Source: Bacillus sp. FJAT-22090
GTDB lineage: Bacteria > Bacillota > Bacilli > Bacillales_A > Planococcaceae
Reading direction: 5' to 3'
DNA: 64,000 nucleotides
Assembly (NCBI RefSeq): GCF_001278755.1
Contig: NZ_CP012601.1
Location: forward strand, 124,001 to 188,000
The notes under the pieces are model-generated. The model searched no databases and was not told the origin of the DNA. It saw only the letters and a program-made list of their open reading frames with translations. The position numbers and the translations under genes were made by a program. Below are positions 57,893 through 64,000 of this stretch, piece by piece; within the stretch, counting starts at the first letter, position 1, and the number at the start of each line of letters is the position of its first letter.

Positions 57893-59521
57893 ATGAATGC
57901 AGTTGAAATTATTACTTGGCCATTTAATGAAACAAATTTAAAAAATATACATAACACCGAAAAATATTTGAATTACCCTGTTATCTATTTACTGAAGGAT
58001 CAAAAGGAAGCATATATTGGAGAAACGGTAGCGTTTAAAAAACGAATGCTTTCGCATTTACAATCAAAAGAGCGACAAAAATTAGATGAGATGCATTTAA
58101 TTCACCATGAAGAATTTAATCGTTCTGCTACATTTCATTTAGAAACGAAATTAATTAATTATTTTTTAGGAGACCAGAAATATAAACTTCAAAATAAAAG
58201 TCAGACGGTTAGTGATATTTCTCATAATTACTACAATAAACAGTTTTATGACCGGGATGTCTTTCGAGAAATTTGGAAGGGTTTAGTTGATAAAGGAATT
58301 GTAAGTAATGAGCAACACGTTATTGAAAATCGAGACGTGTTTAAATTGTCACCTTTTAAAGAGTTATCTGTGGACCAGTTAGAACTCAAACGAAAGGTTA
58401 TTGAGATTTGTGAAAATAACATCACGCGTACAGAAGAAGACAAACCATTTTTATATTTAATTCAAGGTGAAGCTGGTGTAGGGAAAAGCGTTGTATTAAG
58501 TTCAATATTTAATACTATTCAAGAATTATCAAAGGATCCTTCATCAATCTTAAAAGGCACAACAAATTATTTAGTTGTTAACCATGACGAAATGTTAAAA
58601 ACATATAAAAGTATTGCATCTAAATTAAAATATTTAAAAGCTAAAAATTTTGCAAGACCGACACCACTAATTAATCGATTAAAAAATTCTTGTGAAAAAG
58701 CAGATATAATATTCGTAGATGAGGGGCATCTGTTATTAACTCGTCCAGATACTTATAATAATTTTAAAGAGAATAATCAATTAGAAGAGTTGATGAAACA
58801 AGCTAAAATCGTTGTAGTTGTTTATGACGAGAACCAAGTGTTAAAGTTAAAAAGTTTTTGGCAGGCTATGACATTACACCGTTTAATAGAGCAAGCAGAT
58901 ACAGACAACTATGAATTAAAAAATCAATTCCGCATGAAAGCCAATGATTTGGTTATTGAGTGGATTGATCATTTCAAAAATAAAATAGTAAGACCACTTC
59001 CAAAAGATAAAGAATACGAAATGAAAGTATTCGAATCACTCCAAGGTATGCATCAGGCAATCATTGAAAAAAATAAGGTGCATGGCTTAAGTAGAATAGT
59101 TTCTACTTTTGATTATCTCCACAAAAAAGATGGTGGTATCTATTATATAAACGAGGATAAAGGTGAATATAAAATTCCATGGAATATTACAGATAGCAAC
59201 TATACATGGGCAGAAAAAGAATCAACTATTGCAGAAGCCGGTTCCATTTATACAATTCAAGGATTTGACTTAAATTATGTTGGTGTAATTTTAGGTCCTT
59301 CTGTTACTTATAACGGGAAACTAGATAGATTAGAAATAAATCCAAAGTCTTATAAAGACGTAGGTGCATTTGCAGGTGTTGAAGGAATTGAAGATGTAAA
59401 TGCTGCGAAAGAGAAAATAATTTTGAATTCTATTAATGTGCTGATGAAACGAGGGATTAAAGGGTTATATATCTACGCAAGTGATGTTGGGTTGAGAAAA
59501 AGATTATTGGAGCTTGAATAA
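57893..59521 (+). CDS. GIY-YIG nuclease domain fused to DUF2075 P-loop NTPase
   Basis: A protein of 542 residues. Residues ~25-110: GIY-YIG nuclease (VIYLLKDQKEAYIGETVAFKKR, shown in part: IY 31-32, YIG 41-43, Arg51). Residues ~160-540: DUF2075-type helicase-like NTPase, Walker A GEAGVGKS at 192-199, Walker B IIFVDEGHLL (Asp276, Glu277), and a late superfamily I-like motif TIQGFDLNYVGVILGP. Such proteins are thought to act on DNA or RNA and are frequent in defence islands and plasmids. It lies just outside the right att site, so it may belong to a second insertion or to the core genome. The start follows AGGTGG. Confidence 0.85.
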   Translation: MNAVEIITWPFNETNLKNIHNTEKYLNYPVIYLLKDQKEAYIGETVAFKKRMLSHLQSKERQKLDEMHLIHHEEFNRSATFHLETKLINYFLGDQKYKLQNKSQTVSDISHNYYNKQFYDRDVFREIWKGLVDKGIVSNEQHVIENRDVFKLSPFKELSVDQLELKRKVIEICENNITRTEEDKPFLYLIQGEAGVGKSVVLSSIFNTIQELSKDPSSILKGTTNYLVVNHDEMLKTYKSIASKLKYLKAKNFARPTPLINRLKNSCEKADIIFVDEGHLLLTRPDTYNNFKENNQLEELMKQAKIVVVVYDENQVLKLKSFWQAMTLHRLIEQADTDNYELKNQFRMKANDLVIEWIDHFKNKIVRPLPKDKEYEMKVFESLQGMHQAIIEKNKVHGLSRIVSTFDYLHKKDGGIYYINEDKGEYKIPWNITDSNYTWAEKESTIAEAGSIYTIQGFDLNYVGVILGPSVTYNGKLDRLEINPKSYKDVGAFAGVEGIEDVNAAKEKIILNSINVLMKRGIKGLYIYASDVGLRKRLLELE

Positions 59522-59885
59522 AATTTAATTCAACCCTCAAATGCTGATTCCCCATAAAGACATTCATTAGAATAAATTAGATATATAGAGATTAAAAGCT
59601 ACAATTACTGAAGAGAATTCAGTAATTGTGGCTCTTTTGTTGTCTCCGATATGTCCCTACTTTGCAATGTACATATTTTCCAGAAACAGCGGTTAACATA
59701 GAACTGTTTTATAAGAAATTCCAAAGACTATTTAACATAAAAAACCATCTCACAATTCCGAAAATTTGTGTTAAAATAAACTATCAGTCTACTTAAAGTT
59801 TATATAAGTATTTATTATCTTAGCTTGCAGAAGTGGCTGTCGTTTGTACAAAGGGAGTTTTAAGAAAATTAAGGGGGATAGGAAA
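59522..59885. other. Intergenic stretch before sstT
   Basis: Holds a strong hairpin at 59593-59640 (AAAGCTACAATTACTGAA / TTCAGTAATTGTGGCT plus T run) that ends the DUF2075 gene, then AT-rich promoter sequence. No gene. Confidence 0.7.
59593..59640 (+). terminator. Terminator after the DUF2075 gene
   Basis: Long stem with loop GAGAA and a CTCTTTTG tail. Closely related in sequence to the terminator after sstT (61171-61214). Confidence 0.85.
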
Positions 59886-61127
59886 ATGAAAAATTTATTT
59901 GTTAAATGGAATCAAGTGAGCCTTGTAAAAAGGATTGTTATCGGTATTATTGTCGGACTTATATTAGCTTTAACCCTTCCTAAGGCTGCAAGTTGGGTTT
60001 CCATTTTTGGTTCTTTATTTGTCGGTGCGTTAAAGGCGGTTGCGCCAATATTAGTATTATTTATAGTGATGCATGCGATTGCCGTACATAAAAAGGGTAA
60101 GAAGACGAATATGAAGTCGATTCTTGTTCTTTATGCGCTTGGTACATTCCTAGCTGGAGCTGTCGCTGTAGTTGCAAGCTTTATATTCCCAACTACGCTA
60201 ACACTGACAACAGGAGCAGAGGGCGTTACTCCACCAGAGGGTATTCTTGAAGTTTTAGAAACATTATTATTTAACTTAGTTGCCAATCCGATTGATGCAA
60301 TCATAAATGCTAACTATTTAGGTATATTAATGTGGGCTATCGTTCTTGGGATTGCATTAAAAAGTGCAAATCAAAATACGAAAGACATGTTAGGAAATTT
60401 TTCGGATGCCATCACTAAAGTAGTACAATGGGTGATTAGTTTAGCACCGCTTGGTATTATGGGGCTTGTTTTTGATGCAATTGTAACAAGTGGTCTTTCT
60501 GCTTTACTTGAATACGGTAGATTAATAGTAATTTTAGTTGGTTGTATGTTATTTATCGCGCTTATAGTGAATCCGTTAATTGTATTCATCTATACGCGAA
60601 AAAATCCTTATCCACTTGTTTTTATGGTTTTAAGAGAAAGTGGTATTTATGCATTCTTTACACGTAGTTCAGCTGCAAATATTCCAGTAAATATGAAATT
60701 ATGTGAAAAACTTGGCTTAGATGAGGATACTTATGCAGTGTCAATCCCTTTAGGTGCTACTATTAATATGGCTGGTGCAGCCGTTACAATTGCTGTGCTA
60801 ACTCTTGCTACAGTAAATACGCTTGGTATTGAAGTTGATTTTGTGACTGCCCTTATGCTTACTGTTATAGCAGCTATCTCTGCAGCAGGTGCATCAGGTG
60901 TTGCGGGTGGATCACTTTTACTTATCCCACTAGCATGTAGTTTATTTGGAGTTCCAGCTGATATTGCAATGCAAGTTGTAGGTGTTGGTTTTATCATCGG
61001 TGTTATTCAAGATTCTTGTGAAACTGCACTGAATTCATCTTCTGACGTACTGTTCACAGCTACAGCTGAACATGCTAAAGAGCGTAAAGAAGGTAAACAA
61101 GGTAAAGCAGTTCCTGTGAATTCCTAG
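59886..61127 (+). CDS. sstT: Sodium:serine/threonine symporter SstT
   Basis: A transporter of the dicarboxylate/amino acid:cation symporter family, 413 residues with about eight hydrophobic segments. The SstT-like N-terminus [20 protein letters not shown], the serine-rich hairpin [14 protein letters not shown], and [18 protein letters not shown] agree with the family. It probably takes up serine and threonine with Na+. The ATG at 59886 has GGGGGATAGG upstream; the longer frame lacks one. It is a single-gene unit between two similar terminators. Confidence 0.92.
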   Translation: MKNLFVKWNQVSLVKRIVIGIIVGLILALTLPKAASWVSIFGSLFVGALKAVAPILVLFIVMHAIAVHKKGKKTNMKSILVLYALGTFLAGAVAVVASFIFPTTLTLTTGAEGVTPPEGILEVLETLLFNLVANPIDAIINANYLGILMWAIVLGIALKSANQNTKDMLGNFSDAITKVVQWVISLAPLGIMGLVFDAIVTSGLSALLEYGRLIVILVGCMLFIALIVNPLIVFIYTRKNPYPLVFMVLRESGIYAFFTRSSAANIPVNMKLCEKLGLDEDTYAVSIPLGATINMAGAAVTIAVLTLATVNTLGIEVDFVTALMLTVIAAISAAGASGVAGGSLLLIPLACSLFGVPADIAMQVVGVGFIIGVIQDSCETALNSSSDVLFTATAEHAKERKEGKQGKAVPVNS

Positions 61128-61170
61128 AAACTGTAGAAAGAATAAATAGACTGCGATATATAAATGTTTA

Positions 61171-61214
61171 AAAGCCACGATTACCGAGGATGATTCGGTG
61201 ATCGTGGCTTTTTG
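61171..61214 (+). terminator. Terminator after sstT
   Basis: AAAGCCACGATTACCGA and TCGGTGATCGTGGCTTT pair (one G-U) around GGATGAT, followed by a T run. Confidence 0.88.
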
Positions 61215-61361
61215 GCTATCAATCAAGTGAGAGTGATATAGAAAAAACGCAAGAGGGAATAGTTTCCTTGGACATGATAAGTTAAAACTGTATACTTATT
61301 AAGTAAGTTTGAATGGTCAGACGTTCAACCTTCTAATAATACAACTTTGTGGAGGCATTCA

Positions 61362-62540
61362 ATGAATTATTTTATCTCAATCGTAGGCTTAATTGTTGTG
61401 CTGGGTCTTGCCTGGGTTGCAAGTAACAATCGTAAAAAAATAAAAATTAGACCAATTATCCAGATGATTATTATACAGTTAATTTTAACTTTTATATTAC
61501 TGAATACCAAATTTGGATTGATTCTTATCGAGGGAATAGCAGCCGGATTTACAAAATTACTAGCTTTCGCTAATGAAGGAATCAATTTTGTATTTGCTGG
61601 CATTGCAAATGAAGGACAAGCTCCATTCTTCTTAACTGCTTTACTTCCAATCGTATTCATTTCGGCTCTGATTGGAATTCTGCAGCATATTAAAGTTCTT
61701 CCTTTCATTATGAAATGGATTGGTTGGGCAGTTAGTAAAGTAAACGGCATGGGAAAATTGGAATCTTATAACGGAGTAGCATCCGCTATTGTTGGACAAT
61801 CTGAAGTATTTATTACCGTGAAAAAACAGCTTGGACAATTATCTCCTCAACGTCTATACACACTAAGTGCGTCAGCGATGTCTACTGTATCGATGTCTAT
61901 TGTCGGAGCTTATATGACAATGATTGAACCGAGATATGTCGTAACGGCGATCGTGATTAATTTATTTGGAGGATTCATCATTGCTTCCATCATAAATCCT
62001 TACACTGTAACCGAAGAAGAAGATCTCCTTGTTGTGCAAGAAGAAAAACAAAGCTTCTTCGAAATGTTGGGCGAATATATAATGGATGGATTCAAGGTTG
62101 CAATCGTAGTTGCGGCGATGTTACTAGGATTCGTTGCACTAATGGCAGGAGTAAATAGCATATTTGATATGATATTTGGAATCACATTCCAAGAAATTAT
62201 TGGATATGTCTTTGCTCCAGTTGCGATTTTAATGGGTATCCCTGTTTCAGAATCAGTAACAGCAGGTGGTATTATGGCAACCAAACTTGTTACAAACGAA
62301 TTTGTAGCGATGCTTTCTTTAGGTGAATTAGCTTCAAATCTAAGCGAACGATCTATCGGAATCATTTCAGTTTTCCTTGTTTCATTTGCAAACTTTTCTT
62401 CCATTGGAATCATTTCAGGTGCTGTAAAAGGTCTACATGAAAAACAAGGAAACGTTGTAGCACGATTCGGCTTGAAACTATTATACGGTGCAACGTTAGT
62501 AAGCGTTTTATCAGCAGTAATTGTTAGCTTTATCCTATAA
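61362..62540 (+). CDS. NupC-family nucleoside transporter
   Basis: A concentrative nucleoside transporter of 392 residues. Family motifs include [31 protein letters not shown] (in part), [11 protein letters not shown] and, near the end, [14 protein letters not shown]. Around nine hydrophobic segments. It imports nucleosides with H+ or Na+; pyrimidine versus purine preference cannot be told from sequence. GGAGG lies 6 bases before the ATG. Confidence 0.92.
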   Translation: MNYFISIVGLIVVLGLAWVASNNRKKIKIRPIIQMIIIQLILTFILLNTKFGLILIEGIAAGFTKLLAFANEGINFVFAGIANEGQAPFFLTALLPIVFISALIGILQHIKVLPFIMKWIGWAVSKVNGMGKLESYNGVASAIVGQSEVFITVKKQLGQLSPQRLYTLSASAMSTVSMSIVGAYMTMIEPRYVVTAIVINLFGGFIIASIINPYTVTEEEDLLVVQEEKQSFFEMLGEYIMDGFKVAIVVAAMLLGFVALMAGVNSIFDMIFGITFQEIIGYVFAPVAILMGIPVSESVTAGGIMATKLVTNEFVAMLSLGELASNLSERSIGIISVFLVSFANFSSIGIISGAVKGLHEKQGNVVARFGLKLLYGATLVSVLSAVIVSFIL

Positions 62541-62592
62541 TCAAAAAAAGAAGAACCTTTAGTCGTTGCGAGGGCACTGAAAAAGTCTATAG

Positions 62593-62635
62593 AAGCAGTT
62601 ATTAACATTCAAATTGTTAATAGCTGTTTTTTCTT
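62593..62635 (+). terminator. Terminator after the nucleoside transporter gene
   Basis: AGCAGTTATTAACA and TTGTTAATAGCTGT pair around a short loop and are followed by six T. Confidence 0.85.
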
Positions 62636-62753
62636 TTAAACCATGCAATTTATGGATGAGGTTTTAGGGAGTACAGAATCCTATCTCAAGACATTATAGA
62701 ATGAAAAGTGTATGGTAATAACTGAATATATAAAAATTGAGGGAGGACTATAT

Positions 62754-63878
62754 ATGAATACGAAATATGAAAAAATCTTTCAAACCTTTACCTTTCCTTC
62801 AGGGGTAGAAGTAAAGAATCGTATTATGGTCGCACCAATGACCAATTATTCATCTCACGATAACGGGGAAGTATCTGAAGCAGAGCTTGCTTATTACAAA
62901 GAGCGTACTGGCGGTGTTGGGACATTTATAACAGCATGTTCTTATGTTAGTAAGGATGGAAAAGGGTTTCCGGGGCAGTTTAGTATTGACGATGACTCTT
63001 TCATACCAAGCTTGAAGAGATTAGCTGAAACCATTCAATCAAATGGAACGAAAGCGATTATCCAAATTTACCACGGTGGTAGACAATCTCCAACAGACTT
63101 ATTGCCAGATCAGCAGCCTGTATCGGCAAGTGCTGTTGCAGCGGAAAGAGAAGGTGCACCTGTCCCTAGAGAAATGTCCGAAGAAGAAATACAGAATACG
63201 ATTAAAGCTTTCGGTGAGGCGACAAGACGAGCGATTGAAGCTGGTTTTGATGGAGTAGAGATTCATGGTGCTAATACGTATCTATTACAGCAATTTTTCT
63301 CACCACATTCCAATCGTAGAGATGATCAGTGGGGTGGAACACTTGAAAAACGCATGAATTTCCCGTTGGCTATCGTAGATACTGTAAAACGAGCTGTCGC
63401 TAAACATGCAAAGGCACCGTTTGTTGTTGGTTATCGTATCTCACCTGAAGAAGGTACAAATCCTGGGATTACATTAGAAGATACTATTCAGTTTGTAGAT
63501 AAATTAGCGGAACAATCCCTCGATTATTTACATATTTCTGTAAACACATTTTGGAATGGGTCTTTCCTTGAGAAAGATAAAACCCAGTCTAGGATTACTA
63601 AAATTCATGAAGTAGTTGGGAGTCGTGTTCCAATAGTTGGTGTAGGTTCATTACATACACCAGATGATGTAGTGGAAGCGTTAGAAACTGGAGTCCCATT
63701 AATTGCTTTAGGTCGTGAATTACTAATGGAGCCAAAATGGATAGAAAAAGTTGAGGCTGGACAAGTAGAACAAATCCGTACAACATTATCTAGACGTGAT
63801 CAGGAAAAATTAGTAATTCCAGATCCATTATGGCAGAGACTTATGAATGTAAAAGGTTGGTTGCCAGTAGTTGAATAA
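62754..63878 (+). CDS. NADH:flavin oxidoreductase of the old yellow enzyme family
   Basis: An FMN-binding (beta/alpha)8 enzyme of 374 residues without an iron-sulfur domain. Family motifs are KNRIMVAPMTNY, IQIYHGGRQS, and HGANTYLLQQFFSPHSNRRD. The ATG at 62754 has GGGAGG 7 bases upstream. Related enzymes reduce activated C=C bonds; the physiological substrate is unknown. It is a single gene, ending in a strong terminator. Confidence 0.93.
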   Translation: MNTKYEKIFQTFTFPSGVEVKNRIMVAPMTNYSSHDNGEVSEAELAYYKERTGGVGTFITACSYVSKDGKGFPGQFSIDDDSFIPSLKRLAETIQSNGTKAIIQIYHGGRQSPTDLLPDQQPVSASAVAAEREGAPVPREMSEEEIQNTIKAFGEATRRAIEAGFDGVEIHGANTYLLQQFFSPHSNRRDDQWGGTLEKRMNFPLAIVDTVKRAVAKHAKAPFVVGYRISPEEGTNPGITLEDTIQFVDKLAEQSLDYLHISVNTFWNGSFLEKDKTQSRITKIHEVVGSRVPIVGVGSLHTPDDVVEALETGVPLIALGRELLMEPKWIEKVEAGQVEQIRTTLSRRDQEKLVIPDPLWQRLMNVKGWLPVVE

Positions 63879-63886
63879 TTAATTTC

Positions 63887-63930
63887 GATGAAGGAACTTA
63901 CAATTGATGAGTTCCTTCATCGTTTTTTTC
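63887..63930 (+). terminator. Terminator after the OYE gene
   Basis: GATGAAGGAACT and AGTTCCTTCATC are perfect arms, followed by seven T. The last 70 bases of the window hold nothing recognisable. Confidence 0.92.
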
Positions 63931-64000
63931 TCTGTACTAGTATGGCTTGTAATTCTTTAAAAACGATACTCCAACATTTGCTATTAATAATAACCTCTGT

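Overview
The window is chromosomal DNA from a low-GC Gram-positive of the order Bacillales. Gene order follows the Bacillus subtilis blocks uvrA / hprK-lgt-yvoD-ppaX-yvoF-his / trxB / yvcI-rapZ-yvcK-whiA-crh / clpP / cggR-gapA-pgk-tpiA-pgm-eno / secG-est-rnr-smpB-ssrA. The sequence style and the order suggest a Planococcaceae-like genome, but this is inference without a search.

Layout. 1-7.1 kb: 3' end of uvrA, a YvlB-like gene, a MITE-like repeat, a cell-wall amidase, then hprK, lgt, yvoD, ppaX and yvoF. 7.2-13.1 kb: histidine operon hisZ-G-D-B-A-F-I with a good sigma-A promoter; hisH is missing from its usual place between hisB and hisA. 13.3-20.7 kb: TPR protein, trxB, the nudix-rapZ-yvcK-whiA-crh cluster, and divergent clpP under a CtsR-type operator. 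20.8-24.9 kb: tRNA-Arg with a decayed integrase, a tiny secreted peptide, a catalase-like enzyme, LemA/TPM genes and a glutaredoxin-like protein. 25.1-32.3 kb: glycolytic cluster with a CggR operator. 32.5-39.3 kb: repeat, a membrane protein of unknown function, secG, esterase, rnr, smpB and tmRNA.

39.3-57.7 kb is an AT-rich genomic island inserted at the 3' end of ssrA and closed by an imperfect copy of the tmRNA 3' end at 57643-57658. It holds no intact integrase. It looks like an accretion of modules: (A) small genes and two genes broken by single stop codons; (B) a 1772-residue protein joining an archaeo-eukaryotic-type primase, a reverse transcriptase with an intact YVDD box, and a C-terminal phosphoribosyltransferase-like domain; (C) a PD-(D/E)XK nuclease with a YfaP-like C-terminal domain, behind a broken gene; (D) a tight three-gene operon coding a PLD-like/VPA1262-like protein, an all-helical protein and another PD-(D/E)XK nuclease. 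Modules B and C together are bracketed by imperfect direct repeats that carry a tRNA-3'-end-like remnant. The composition is that of an anti-phage defence island; module B is the most striking candidate system and module D the least described.

Beyond the island (57.9-64 kb) lie a GIY-YIG/DUF2075 NTPase, an SstT-type transporter, a NupC-type nucleoside transporter and an old-yellow-enzyme reductase. Three intergenic arrays with exact 20- or 21-bp periods (after crh, before cggR, after eno) and an inverted ~400-bp repeat 30 kb apart are the main structural curiosities in the core part.
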